From positions 31,366 to 95,365 of the forward strand of contig CAYRIY010000003.1 of NCBI GenBank assembly GCA_964424335.1: 64,000 nucleotides of DNA, read 5' to 3'. The DNA is from CAYRIY01 sp964424335 (GTDB lineage: Bacteria; Bacillota; Limnochordia; DTU080; RSA5). Of the stretch, positions 31,821 through 40,458 are shown one piece after another (position 1 is the first letter of the stretch; the number at the start of each line of letters is the position of its first letter). Position numbers and translations under genes: made by a program. The notes beneath the pieces were generated by a model, which saw only the letters and a program-made list of their open reading frames with translations, had not been told where the DNA came from and did not search any database.

Positions 31821-33965
31821 ATGCCGACCAACGACCAAGTTAGCGAATACTTCGGACCGTCCGGTTCCCTATCCCAGATCTTGCCCGGCTTTGAGCACCG
31901 GCGCGAACAAGTCGAGTTGGCGCTCGGCATCGAGCGCGCCCTTCGCAGGGGCGAGGTCGGCTTTTTCGAGGCGGGCACGGGAACAGGAAAATCGTTCGCC
32001 TACCTCATTCCAGCGGCCCGTTATGCGATCGAGCGCGAGCGACCCGTGGTCGTCTCTACGTACACGATCTCCCTTCAAGAGCAGCTCATTCATAAAGACA
32101 TTCCCGTCATCAAGCGGATCTTTCCAGAACTCAAGACCGTCCTGGTCAAGGGTTGGTCGAACTATATCTGCAGGCTCCGTCTGGACGCGGCCCTACGGGC
32201 GCCTGGCGAGTTAATCGATCTATCGATCGGCGACTCGCTCCTTCGGATTGCGGCGTGGGCGGAGAAGACGACCGATGGAACCCGCTCGGACCTGCCGTTT
32301 CGCCCTTCTCCATCCCTGTGGGACGAAGTGTGCGCTGAAAGCGACAGTTGTCTCAAGACTGCGTGCCCTCATTACTCCGGCTGTCCGCTCTTTAGAGATC
32401 GCAGCGCAATGATCGGCGCGCATCTTTTGATCGTCAACCACCACCTGCTCTTTGCCGACCTCTCGGTCCGAAGAGAACTGGGGTGGGAGACGGAGCAGGC
32501 GGTGCTTCCAAGCTACGATGCCGTCATCGTGGACGAGGCCCATCACGTCGAAGACGTTGCGAGCGAGTACATGGGGTACGGGCTCTCGAGCGTCGGGGTG
32601 GCGCAGCTCTTTGGTCGCTTGCTGCGAAGCCGCCAAGGACGACAGTTCGGCCTGCTCCCGATGATCGAGGGGGCACTTTCTCAAAGAATCGGCGAGGAAG
32701 AGTGCGAGGAGGCCCTGGTTCAGCTCCGCACCGAGACTGCCGGCGCGTTTCAGCGCGCCCAAGTAGCCGTCGGGAAATTCTTGGACAGCGTAAAGAGTTA
32801 CACCCTCAGCGAGCGCGAGACGGGCAATGAGGTCGAGCCCGTTCGAATCGAGCCCAGGATGGAAGCGCATTGGCTAGAGCGTGTGGGGCCTGCGGCCGAA
32901 GAGGCGTCTGAACTCGTGGACCGACTCGCAAGCCACATTCAGCGTTTTCGGAAAGTGCTTTATGAAGGGGAAGAGGGCCGAGATCCCGCCTTGCTTTCCC
33001 GCATCGACGCGATGCGAAGGCGGCTCTCAAATCTCTCGCGAGCGCTCGGCCAGTTTACGGCTTTGGACTTTGAAAATCTCGTCTATTGGATCGAACACAC
33101 CTCGAAGGCCAGGGAGAACACGCGCCTTGTGAGCGCTCCGATCGACGTCGGTCCCTATGTGCTCGAGTGGGTCGAACGCCAATGCGACACCCTCGTCCTC
33201 ACCTCCGCGACCTTGGCCGTGCACGGGTCGTTCGAATACACTCGAAAGCGTCTTGGGCTTTCGGGCTCGGTTGAGATCGCTGGGAGACTCGGGGTTAGAG
33301 AGCAAATGATCGACTCACCTTTTGACTACGAAGGCCAAGTGGTCCTGGGGGCGATCGACGACCTGCCCGAACCCAACACACACGCCTACCGACAGGCGCT
33401 GCCGGAGGCGTTGTTTCAGCTCGTCACGGCGAGTGAAGGACGAGCGCTCGTGTTGTTCACTTCATACGCGCTCCTTGCGTCCGTCGACCGCGATTTGCGC
33501 GACCGCCTCGAAGCGATGGACTACGCGCTGCTCTCGCAAGGTCAGGCGCCCCGCTCACACATCCTGGAGCGCTTCAAGGCGGGAGGGCGCTCCGTCTTGC
33601 TGGGCACCGATAGCTTTTGGGAAGGGGTCGACGTCCCGGGAGAGGCTTTGTCGATGGTCGTCGTGACGCGCCTACCCTTTGACGTTCCCACCGACCCGCT
33701 CGCCGCTGCCAGGGCCGAGCGCATTCGCGCCATGGGTGGATCGCCCTTCGTCGAATACTCACTGCCGCGCGCCGCCTTAAAGCTCAAGCAAGGATTTGGT
33801 CGACTCATCCGCACCCAGAGCGATCGGGGCGCCGTCATTCTCTGCGACCGCAGAATCACAACGAAGCGATACGGCAAGTACTTCCTCGATGCACTGCCTC
33901 CGTGCCGGGTCGTGACGGGAAACGCCCGCGACGTAGCGCTCGAAGTAAAGCGCTTCCTCTCGTAA
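31821..33965 (+). CDS. dinG: DinG-like ATP-dependent DNA helicase
   Basis: DinG helicases are Fe-S superfamily 2 helicases that unwind 5' to 3'. The 714-residue protein has Walker A TGTGKSFAYLIP, four Cys (NYICRLRL, SDSCLKTACPHYSGC) typical of a [4Fe-4S] domain, the DEAH motif (VDEAHHVEDVA), and C-terminal motifs (VLFTSYALLASVDR, GTDSFWEGVDVPGEAL, QGFGRLIRTQSDRGAV). There is no N-terminal exonuclease domain of the longer YpvA/DinG type. A GGAAG stretch precedes the ATG. The gene is 63 bases downstream of the MraY-like gene. Confidence 0.92.
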   Translation: MPTNDQVSEYFGPSGSLSQILPGFEHRREQVELALGIERALRRGEVGFFEAGTGTGKSFAYLIPAARYAIERERPVVVSTYTISLQEQLIHKDIPVIKRIFPELKTVLVKGWSNYICRLRLDAALRAPGELIDLSIGDSLLRIAAWAEKTTDGTRSDLPFRPSPSLWDEVCAESDSCLKTACPHYSGCPLFRDRSAMIGAHLLIVNHHLLFADLSVRRELGWETEQAVLPSYDAVIVDEAHHVEDVASEYMGYGLSSVGVAQLFGRLLRSRQGRQFGLLPMIEGALSQRIGEEECEEALVQLRTETAGAFQRAQVAVGKFLDSVKSYTLSERETGNEVEPVRIEPRMEAHWLERVGPAAEEASELVDRLASHIQRFRKVLYEGEEGRDPALLSRIDAMRRRLSNLSRALGQFTALDFENLVYWIEHTSKARENTRLVSAPIDVGPYVLEWVERQCDTLVLTSATLAVHGSFEYTRKRLGLSGSVEIAGRLGVREQMIDSPFDYEGQVVLGAIDDLPEPNTHAYRQALPEALFQLVTASEGRALVLFTSYALLASVDRDLRDRLEAMDYALLSQGQAPRSHILERFKAGGRSVLLGTDSFWEGVDVPGEALSMVVVTRLPFDVPTDPLAAARAERIRAMGGSPFVEYSLPRAALKLKQGFGRLIRTQSDRGAVILCDRRITTKRYGKYFLDALPPCRVVTGNARDVALEVKRFLS

Positions 33966-34008
33966 AGCATACCTCTACGAACGTCTACATAGATTTCATC
34001 GACGGCCA

Positions 34009-34133
34009 ATCGGATTTTATAAGAAGTCACCCACTTGGCCGCCCGACTTTGTCGGTCCGGCCCAGCCACGAGCGGATGAAAATCCGCGGGTCGGCAAGTG
34101 GGGACACATGCTGGACCGATTTTCAAGAGGAGG
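34009..34133 (+). promoter_or_regulatory. Leader element copy B, upstream of a PdaB-like gene
   Basis: Much of copy A (12906-13027) recurs here and again ends in the next gene's SD (AAGAGGAGG, 34125-34133). A closing stem is visible: 34030-34037 pairs with 34095-34102 over 8 bp. Inside it are hairpin 1 (34043-34047 with 34051-34055, TTT loop) and hairpin 2 (34072-34077 with 34082-34087, GAAA tetraloop). This gives a three-way-junction outline. The element replaces the intergenic region after dinG. Confidence 0.6.
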
Positions 34134-34140
34134 TGGGGGC

Positions 34141-34968
34141 GTGTTCGTCGTCTTTCGCATGCGGAGGATCTTCCTTGCACTTGGGATTGTCGCCGCCGTC
34201 GCGCTCTTTGGCCATTACGCCGCCCGTCCACTCGCCCAAGCCGTGGCGACGGCGGTCTCCGAGCGGAAAGTTCCGATCTACAAAGTCGCCCGTGACGACA
34301 ACAAGGTCTCCATTTCCCTCGATGCAACGTGGGGCGTGGAGCAGACCGACGAACTCCTCGACATCCTCGACCGCCACGGCGTGAAAACGACCTTCTTTCT
34401 CGCTGGTTACTGGGTGGAAAAACATCCCGACTACGTGAAAAAGATAGCCGACCGCGGGCATGAAATCGGAAATCACTCGTACGAACATCCCCACATGAAC
34501 GCCCTGACGCGGGAGAAAATCGTGGCGGACCTCAAGCGAAATCACGATCTGTTGAAAGAGATCACGGGGCAGGACGCGTTCTTGTTTCGGCCGCCGTTTG
34601 GCGAGTACAGCAACAAAGTGATCGAGGCGGCCAGTGAGCTTGGTTACTTTACGATCCAGTGGTCGATCGACTCGCTCGACTGGAAAGACGTGAGCGCAGA
34701 CTTCATGGTCAACCGTGTGCTCAGTAACGTCGGCCCGGGAGACATCATCCTTTTTCACAACGCAGGCAAGCATACGCCCAAGGCGATCGATGTCTTGCTC
34801 GCCCAGCTCAAGTCCCGCGGCTTTGACGTGGTTCCGATCTCCGAATTGATCTACCGAGATCATTACCTCATCGAAAGTCACTCCGGAGTCCAGCGAAGAC
34901 AAGAGCCGCCGCCCGGAGCGAGCGATGATGGGACTCCGCCCGCTCAAAACAGAGGGGATGAAACGTGA
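34141..34968 (+). CDS. PdaB-like sporulation polysaccharide deacetylase
   Basis: The 275-residue product has an N-terminal membrane anchor (RRIFLALGIVAAVALFGHYAA) and a NodB-type deacetylase domain. Motif 1 reads SLDATWG instead of the common TFDDG, as in PdaB/YbaN-like members. Motif 2 is GHEIGNHSYEHPHM, motif 3 FRPPFGEYSNKV, then WSIDSLDWKDV and ILFHNAGKHTP. It likely acts on spore cortex peptidoglycan. GTG 34141 follows the SD of leader element B. The neighbouring gene at 34965 is a second deacetylase. Confidence 0.88.
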   Translation: MFVVFRMRRIFLALGIVAAVALFGHYAARPLAQAVATAVSERKVPIYKVARDDNKVSISLDATWGVEQTDELLDILDRHGVKTTFFLAGYWVEKHPDYVKKIADRGHEIGNHSYEHPHMNALTREKIVADLKRNHDLLKEITGQDAFLFRPPFGEYSNKVIEAASELGYFTIQWSIDSLDWKDVSADFMVNRVLSNVGPGDIILFHNAGKHTPKAIDVLLAQLKSRGFDVVPISELIYRDHYLIESHSGVQRRQEPPPGASDDGTPPAQNRGDET

Positions 34969-35753
34969 ATCAAGGCTCGCTTCGCGTCATGGTGATTACA
35001 CGAAAGCACCTCTATGTCTGTTTGGCTGTGATTGGGCTCATGGCCGGCATCATCAAAGGGCTCGGCGCCGTTTCGCCGACTGCTCCTGCGACGACGGCGA
35101 ATGAAGGCGGCGTCGCCATTTTGTCGCAAGATCAGCCGGTGCGCCAAGTTCCGGGGCGTTCCGGTGAAATGGCGTTTACGGTCAACGTCGATTGGGGAAA
35201 CGAAGTGTTGGTCGATATGCTCGACGTCTTCGACCGGTACGGCGTCAAAGTGACGTTTTTTCTGACGGGCCGCTGGGCAAAGGCTTTCCCTGAAATGGCC
35301 GCGGAGCTCGCGCGACGCGGACATGAAATCGGCAACCACGGCGTCTCACACGCCCATCCGACTCAGCTTTCGGCATCCGATCTCAGAAAGCACATCGGCG
35401 ATAACGTCGAGATCTTGCGCGCAGCTACAGGCGTCGAACCGGTGCCCCTTTACGCGCCTCCATACGGAGAGCAGGACGGGCGGGTCGTGAGTGAAGCGGC
35501 AGGGTTAGGACACTGGACGACGCTGTGGACGCTCGATACGATCGATTGGCAAAACCCTTCGCCCGACACGATCTACAGGCGGATCGTGCCCCGGGCGGCT
35601 GATGGCGCCATCGTGTTGATGCATCCAAAGCCACAGACCCTCGAAGCGCTCCCGCGCATGATCGAGGGTCTGAAAGAGAACGGTTACACGCTCGTGCCTC
35701 TACATGAGTTGATCGTGGGCGCGGCGCCTTTGCCTTTGGAAAATCCGTCCTAA
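34965..35753 (+). CDS. YlxY/PdaB-like polysaccharide deacetylase
   Basis: The 262-residue protein has an N-terminal membrane segment (HLYVCLAVIGLMAGIIKGLGA) and a NodB domain with NVDWGNEVLVDMLDVFDRYGVKVTFFLTGRW, GHEIGNHGVSHAHPTQ and APPYGEQDGRV. Motif 1 again has a single acidic residue (NVDWG). In B. subtilis ylxY lies near mlpA and ymxH, the same neighbours found here. A GTGA overlap with the preceding deacetylase suggests coupling. It is probably a sporulation or wall-maturation deacetylase; its activity needs proof. Confidence 0.85.
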   Translation: MNQGSLRVMVITRKHLYVCLAVIGLMAGIIKGLGAVSPTAPATTANEGGVAILSQDQPVRQVPGRSGEMAFTVNVDWGNEVLVDMLDVFDRYGVKVTFFLTGRWAKAFPEMAAELARRGHEIGNHGVSHAHPTQLSASDLRKHIGDNVEILRAATGVEPVPLYAPPYGEQDGRVVSEAAGLGHWTTLWTLDTIDWQNPSPDTIYRRIVPRAADGAIVLMHPKPQTLEALPRMIEGLKENGYTLVPLHELIVGAAPLPLENPS

Positions 35754-37054
35754 ACCAAATTGTTGCGGATCACGGACCATATCCCCGGATCCTCTTGACC
35801 GAGTCGCCACAGGGAGATGCCTGCGAGGCCGTACTTTTTCACGAGCTCGATCTTGTGCGAGACGCTCGAGCGGTCCTCGAAGTACACCGTCCTGCCTGCG
35901 CCGTATTTGAAATACGGCACTTTGGCGACGTCGTCCCACTGAATGCGGGCCCCATGAGCGCTCGCCAATTCCATCGCCTGCCGATACGTCACCGATCGAC
36001 CGCGGCCGCTCGCAGGCCAATCGTACCCGTACGCCGGGATGCCAAGCACGATCTTCTCGGGCGGCACGCCGGTCGATATCGCATACCGGACGACGCGCTC
36101 GACCCAGCCGATCGACGCGACGGGGCCGGGTGGGCCGCCACGCCAGTGTTCGTCGTAGGTCATGAGCATCATCTGGTCCACGTACTGGCCGATCGTGCCG
36201 TAGTCAAATCCGCCCGCCCACGTGCTCGAAATATCGTTGTAGGTCTTGGACGGAACGGCAATCGTAACCGAGAGGCCCGCGGGCCCTAGCCGCTCTGAAA
36301 GCGCCTTGATGAACAGATTGAGATTTTGTCGATCGCTTGGGAGCACCATCTCGAAATCGATGTGCACTCCGGACATGTCCCACTCGCGCAGCACTCGGTA
36401 AATGTCTTCGACGGCGTTTTGCCTCGACTGGGCGTTCGCGAGCACCGCGTGGGAAAGACTTACATCAAAGTTGACCTCGCCGGATTGAGTCTGGCGAATG
36501 TTGTGCACGAGCGCAAGACTTTTTAGCCCGTTCTCGCCTGCCACCCGGAGCGCTTGCCCAACGTCGCGGGCGTCGAATGAAAGGTTCATGTAGCCGCTGG
36601 GCAACACTTCCCACATCCAGGGGACGAGCGTCGTGATCACGTCCAGGTTTTCTCGCAGCGACGGCCCGGACGGGCGAAGCGAGTCCGTGACGTAGTAGGC
36701 GACGACATCGTATTTGCCGCGCCTTGCTTGAGTGTTGGAGGTGTGGCTCGTTGAAACAGCGAAGGTATTGACGTAGCCTACCTGGCCGTTCGCAAGTCGT
36801 ACGCGGTACCAGCCGTTTGTTTCGTCAAGGACGGTCAACGAGTCGCCTCGGACAAGCGTCGCGATGACCTCATCGCTGCGCGGAACCTCGTGAACGGACA
36901 CTTTGTTGGCCCGGATGACGCCCGGACGTTCATTTTGGGTCGAAATCACGGCCGGCGCATCTGTATGGGACGGGGCATTTTTCGGGCCACCTCCTAGGAA
37001 GCCTCCCGTCAAGAGGAGTATAGATAGTAGTGTGATGAGGGCAGTCTGGGACAA
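35750..37054 (-). CDS. SH3b and GH18 domain spore-wall hydrolase
   Basis: The 434-residue product has a signal sequence (ALITLLSILLLTGGFLG) and an SH3b domain near residues 45-100 (RANKVSVHEVPRSDEVIATLVRGDSLTVLDETNGWYRVRLANGQVGYVN). A GH18 domain spans about residues 115-434. The catalytic stretch GVHIDFEMV carries the expected glutamate. Similar proteins in spore formers bind and cut cortex or cell-wall glycan. A TTG start behind GAGGAGG is used. It converges on the deacetylase gene and overlaps it by four bases. Confidence 0.9.
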   Translation of the reverse strand: MSQTALITLLSILLLTGGFLGGGPKNAPSHTDAPAVISTQNERPGVIRANKVSVHEVPRSDEVIATLVRGDSLTVLDETNGWYRVRLANGQVGYVNTFAVSTSHTSNTQARRGKYDVVAYYVTDSLRPSGPSLRENLDVITTLVPWMWEVLPSGYMNLSFDARDVGQALRVAGENGLKSLALVHNIRQTQSGEVNFDVSLSHAVLANAQSRQNAVEDIYRVLREWDMSGVHIDFEMVLPSDRQNLNLFIKALSERLGPAGLSVTIAVPSKTYNDISSTWAGGFDYGTIGQYVDQMMLMTYDEHWRGGPPGPVASIGWVERVVRYAISTGVPPEKIVLGIPAYGYDWPASGRGRSVTYRQAMELASAHGARIQWDDVAKVPYFKYGAGRTVYFEDRSSVSHKIELVKKYGLAGISLWRLGQEDPGIWSVIRNNLV

Positions 37055-37307
37055 GTCTTCGCCTCCTCGTGGTCACGGGTGTGGTTGGGCTTCGCTTGGT
37101 CGGCCCAAAGCGCGGCAGGTTGATCTCGCGTTAAGAGCGCGCCGCATCGAAGGGACTAGACGCTGATAGGTTGGAGGTTCGTGCGCCAACCGAGCGCTTC
37201 CTTTAGGCAATAATCGCGCCTTACGCCAGCTAATGCCAGGTTTGTGCACGTGTGGTTCGCGCCTGTCGGCGATTGTGATCGTGAATGATTCGGGGGTAAC
37301 AGCCTTA

Positions 37308-38576
37308 GTGTACCAGCGCACGCGATTAGACAACGGCATTCGTGTCGTGACGGAATCGATTCCCTACGTCCGTTCGGTAGCGATCGGGTTTTGGTACCTC
37401 GCGGGCTCGCGGCACGAATCGCCGGCACAAAACGGCATCTCTCACCTCATCGAACACTTGATGTTTAAGGGGACCAAGAGGCGCACCGCCCGACAAATCG
37501 CCGAGATCATCGACGCGTCCGGCGGACAGATGAACGCATTTACCAGTAAGGAGACAACGTGTTACTACGCCCGAGTGCTCGACGAACACGTCGGTTTGGC
37601 CGTCGAAATACTCTCGGATATGCTGCGTCATTCCCTGTTTGCTCCGGCCGAAATCGACAAAGAGAAAGGCGTCGTCCTCGAGGAGATCAAGATGTACGAA
37701 GACTCGCCGGACGAGATCGTGCACGATCTGTTTGCTGAGGCAGTCTTAGCGGGCCACCCCCTCGGTCAAGGCATCTTGGGCACCGAGGAGACGGTGGGGC
37801 CGATCGATCGCGAGCAGGTCCTAGGCTACATCGCCAAGCGCTACAACGCGAACAACCTCGTCGTCGCCGCGGCGGGGAACATCGTTCATTCGCAGGTGGT
37901 CGAGGAGGTCGAGCGGTGGTTTAGCGATTTGCCGGTGGGCGAGGCCCAGTCGGATTACGTCCCCCTCGTGCTTTCTGGCCATGACGCAACGCGCACCAAA
38001 GATACGGAGCAGGTGCACATCTGCGTCGGATCGCTCGGGCTCGAGCGCAACCATCCGGATCGATACGCGCTTCACGTGCTCGACATCGCACTTGGCGGCG
38101 GGATGAGTTCGCGCTTTTTCCAAGATCTGCGAGAGGAGCGCGGCCTCGTCTATTCCACCTACACCTACCACACGAGCTTTGAAGAAACAGGTTTGTTTAC
38201 GGTTTACGCCGGCACCTCGCCTGAGAACGTCGAGCAGGTGCTCGGGTTGCTTCACACCGGCTTGATCGATGCGGCCCAAAAGGGGTTTGGCTCGGACGAA
38301 CTGCTCAGGGCAAAGGAGCAGCTCAAAGGGAGCTTGATGATCGGACTCGAAAATACGGCAAACCGCATGAGCCGGATCGCTCGGTGCGATCTACTTGGTG
38401 AAGAGCTGCTGACACCCGACGAACTCATCCGGAAGATCGACAAAGTGACGTTGAAGGACCTCGAGCGCGTGGCGCACACGCTCTTTAGCGGCCGACTCTA
38501 CACGGTTGCGATCGGGCCCGTCGACGAATCGCTCACATGTGTGTCGAGGGCCGGCGCCGAGGAGGAAAACCGCTGA
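37308..38576 (+). CDS. mlpA: M16 family zinc protease (MlpA/YmxG-like)
   Basis: M16 peptidases cleave small peptides with a zinc bound by HXXEH. The 422-residue product has the inverted motif HLIEHLMFKG near residue 48 and the downstream glutamate in VVLEEIKMYEDSPD. The second half has the family's R/Y-containing FFQDLREERGLVYSTYTYHTSF. It matches MlpA, which is linked to Bacillus development. GTG 37308 fits the family start; GTG 37281 would add nine residues. The 253-base gap from the divergent GH18 gene holds no feature I recognise. Confidence 0.92.
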   Translation: MYQRTRLDNGIRVVTESIPYVRSVAIGFWYLAGSRHESPAQNGISHLIEHLMFKGTKRRTARQIAEIIDASGGQMNAFTSKETTCYYARVLDEHVGLAVEILSDMLRHSLFAPAEIDKEKGVVLEEIKMYEDSPDEIVHDLFAEAVLAGHPLGQGILGTEETVGPIDREQVLGYIAKRYNANNLVVAAAGNIVHSQVVEEVERWFSDLPVGEAQSDYVPLVLSGHDATRTKDTEQVHICVGSLGLERNHPDRYALHVLDIALGGGMSSRFFQDLREERGLVYSTYTYHTSFEETGLFTVYAGTSPENVEQVLGLLHTGLIDAAQKGFGSDELLRAKEQLKGSLMIGLENTANRMSRIARCDLLGEELLTPDELIRKIDKVTLKDLERVAHTLFSGRLYTVAIGPVDESLTCVSRAGAEEENR

Positions 38577-39037
38577 TGGACGGTCGGATTTGCGTGAAAG
38601 TGCTGCCCGTATCGCCGCTCATTGGATCCAAGATCGATTTGCCCGCATACGCGACGCCTGGCTCGGCCGGGATGGATCTGCGGGCCTGCATCGAACGCCC
38701 GCTTACGATTGCCCCGGGCGAGCGTGCGCTCGTTCCCACGGGGATCGCGATCCAGTTGCCTTCGCCAACGATCGGAGCCTTTGTCTTCGCACGAAGCGGC
38801 CTCGCGGCAAAGCATGGCATCCACCTTGCCAACGGGGTCGGTGTCATTGACAGCGACTACACGGGCGAGATCAAGTGCGCCATGGCCAACGCCGGCAACG
38901 AGGCGTTCACCATCGCACCCGGCGATCGGATTGCCCAACTCGTTTTTCTCCCGATTTACCTCGCTGAATTGGAAATAGTAGACTCGCTCTCCGAGACCGT
39001 CCGCGGCGCGGGCGGGTTTGGACACACCGGGCTCTAA
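38576..39037 (+). CDS. dut: dUTP diphosphatase
   Basis: dUTPase hydrolyses dUTP to dUMP, keeping uracil out of DNA. The 153-residue product has all five trimeric dUTPase motifs: PGSAGMDLRA, ARSGLAAKHGI, NGVGVIDSDYTGEI, GDRIAQLVFLP and the C-terminal RGAGGFGHTG. ATG 38576 overlaps the mlpA stop and follows GAGGAGG. In B. subtilis dut is not in this neighbourhood, so its insertion between mlpA and ymxH is a lineage feature. Confidence 0.96.
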   Translation: MDGRICVKVLPVSPLIGSKIDLPAYATPGSAGMDLRACIERPLTIAPGERALVPTGIAIQLPSPTIGAFVFARSGLAAKHGIHLANGVGVIDSDYTGEIKCAMANAGNEAFTIAPGDRIAQLVFLPIYLAELEIVDSLSETVRGAGGFGHTGL

Positions 39038-39109
39038 AGCTTTTCCGGTTTATATCCCGCGGCAATCGCATAGCTTCGTAGTGTCACTTCTTTCGCGAGG
39101 GGTATCACG

Positions 39110-39349
39110 TTGAGGTACAGCGATTTGGCGGGAAAGGAGATCATCGACATCGATGAAGGCGTTCGCATTGGGGTGATCAGTGAGACCGACCTCGTCGTCG
39201 ACTGTGCCGAGGGGTGCATTCGCTCCATCATCATTCCCACCCGTGGCCGTTTTTGGGGCAGACGGGAGCTTGTGATTCCCTGGAGCGGAATCCGAAAGAT
39301 CGGAGTCGACCTCATCATCGTCGATATGAGCGCGGTTCGGTCCGTGTGA
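39110..39349 (+). CDS. ymxH: YlmC/YmxH family PRC-barrel sporulation protein
   Basis: The 79-residue product is an all-beta PRC-barrel-like protein: MRYSDLAGKEIIDIDEGVRIGVISETDLVVDCAEGCIRSIIIPTRG, ending ELVIPWSGIRKIGVDLIIVD. It matches the YlmC/YmxH family, small sporulation-associated proteins beside dpaA in Bacilli. TTG start follows a GCGAGGGG stretch. The next gene starts 128 bases later. Confidence 0.88.
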   Translation: MRYSDLAGKEIIDIDEGVRIGVISETDLVVDCAEGCIRSIIIPTRGRFWGRRELVIPWSGIRKIGVDLIIVDMSAVRSV

Positions 39350-39477
39350 GCGCGGGGGCGGCAATCGAATATCGTGGCGCGACGGGGGCCAGAATAGAAG
39401 GGCCGAAGGTCATTCGCTTTAGGGACGGAAGGCGCCTTCTTTCGGTAAGCAACCTCTACAAAGGAGTGCTTTACGAT

Positions 39478-40029
39478 ATGGCCACTGTCGTAGGTGTCTT
39501 TTCCAGCCACGAACAGGCGGAGAAAGCAGTACGTTCTCTGCAGGACAAAGGGTTCACCAAAGATGATATCAGCATCGCCGCGCGGGACGATCGCCAGGGA
39601 TCCGGCGATCAGAACGAAGGCGGGGGTCAGGGCGAGAACGGCTTTGGCTTCGAGGCTGGTGGCGATATGGGGATGAGTTCCGACTCGGTGACCGACGGCA
39701 CGGCGTGGGGTGGGGCGCTCGGCGGGCTTGCGGGCTTGCTCGCCGGTGTTGGCGCGCTTGCGATCCCGGGCATCGGCCCGATCGTAGCCGCGGGTCCTCT
39801 GGCTGCAGCGCTTTCGGGCGCGGTGGCGGGAGGTGTCGCCGGCGGCTTGATCGACTTTGGCATTCCAGAGCAAGAAGGTCGCCGATATGAGAACGAGCTA
39901 AAGCAAGGGAACGCTTTGGCGATCATCAAGGCTGAAGGCGACAAGGCCGAAATCGCCGAATCGATCCTGCAGCAGTCGGGTGCGAACGAAGTGCAGGTGT
40001 TTGACGGCAACGGGTCGGAATCGCACTAA
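39478..40029 (+). CDS. General stress protein 17M-like, glycine-zipper membrane protein
   Basis: The 183-residue product starts with the 17M-like domain (ATVVGVFSSHEQAEKAVRSLQDKGFTKDDISIAARDD). A charged linker and a long Gly/Ala-rich hydrophobic stretch (WGGALGGLAGLLAGVGALAIPGIGPIVAAGPLAAALSGAVAGGVAGGLI) follow. A soluble C-terminus ends it. The middle looks like a glycine-zipper membrane region. ATG 39478 follows AAAGGAG. It probably acts in envelope or general stress. A terminator-like hairpin follows at 40055. Confidence 0.75.
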   Translation: MATVVGVFSSHEQAEKAVRSLQDKGFTKDDISIAARDDRQGSGDQNEGGGQGENGFGFEAGGDMGMSSDSVTDGTAWGGALGGLAGLLAGVGALAIPGIGPIVAAGPLAAALSGAVAGGVAGGLIDFGIPEQEGRRYENELKQGNALAIIKAEGDKAEIAESILQQSGANEVQVFDGNGSESH

Positions 40030-40054
40030 CCGCGTCCTGCTCACCGCTGGGAGT

Positions 40055-40086
40055 CGAAAGGGCTCGGAGCATCCCGAGCCCTTTCG
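40055..40086 (+). terminator. Hairpin after the stress-protein gene
   Basis: A perfect 13-bp stem (40055-40067 with 40074-40086) closes a six-base loop, 26 bases after the stop codon. The T run is poor (CTGCCTCGTTGT), so efficiency is uncertain. It separates this gene from the lysine-riboswitch promoter. Confidence 0.65.
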
Positions 40087-40125
40087 CTGCCTCGTTGTCA
40101 GCGCCCGTCACGGGCTAGGCAATGG

Positions 40126-40154
40126 TTGACAAGCCTTTCCCAATGAGGCAAAAT
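40126..40154 (+). promoter_or_regulatory. Sigma-A-type promoter of the dapB lysine-riboswitch operon
   Basis: A perfect -35 TTGACA (40126-40131) is followed after 17 bases by CAAAAT (40149-40154, four of six matches to TATAAT). A transcript would start about 40161, just before the riboswitch aptamer. Confidence 0.75.
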
Positions 40155-40184
40155 GGGCTTAAAAGAATCCAATTGCAGACTAAC

Positions 40185-40362
40185 TGCGAGGGCCATAGAG
40201 GCGCGAGAGACAAGAGTAGGGTCGTTGAGGCAAGGGCAGCCAGTGAAGCGACCGCGAAAGGGGATCTCGCCGAAGTTCGACTTTTCGCCCGGTAAAGTCG
40301 GACTGGGGTGGCGGCAAAGAGCCGTCGCACTGCCACCGTGATCGGTGGAGCGCTATCCCGGC
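40185..40362 (+). promoter_or_regulatory. Lysine riboswitch
   Basis: Core strings of the L-box aptamer are present in order: CATAGAGGCGCGAGA, AAGAGTAGG, AGCCAGTGAAG, GCGAAAGGGGATCTCGCCGAAG, and the closing GGTGGAGCGCTATC. These match the lysine aptamer of Bacillus lysC. The terminator at 40388-40418 lies behind it, so lysine binding should favour stop of transcription before dapB. A small open frame across this region is a shadow. Confidence 0.93.
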
Positions 40363-40387
40363 AGCACGAAAAGGGCTTATAGCGTTC

Positions 40388-40418
40388 GGTTGGCTTTCAA
40401 TGTGCCAGCCTTTTTTTT
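40388..40418 (+). terminator. Riboswitch-controlled terminator before dapB
   Basis: GGTTGG at 40388-40393 pairs with CCAGCC at 40405-40410 (one G-U), and eight T follow (40411-40418). It is the expression platform of the lysine riboswitch. The dapB SD (AAGGAGG, 40443-40449) lies just after it. Confidence 0.85.
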
Positions 40419-40458
40419 ATGCCCCGATGAGTTTCATAAATTAAGGAGGCATTCCCCC

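Noticed and set aside
40153..40341. Open frame of about 60 codons before dapB
   Set aside because: It lies within the lysine riboswitch and has no SD.
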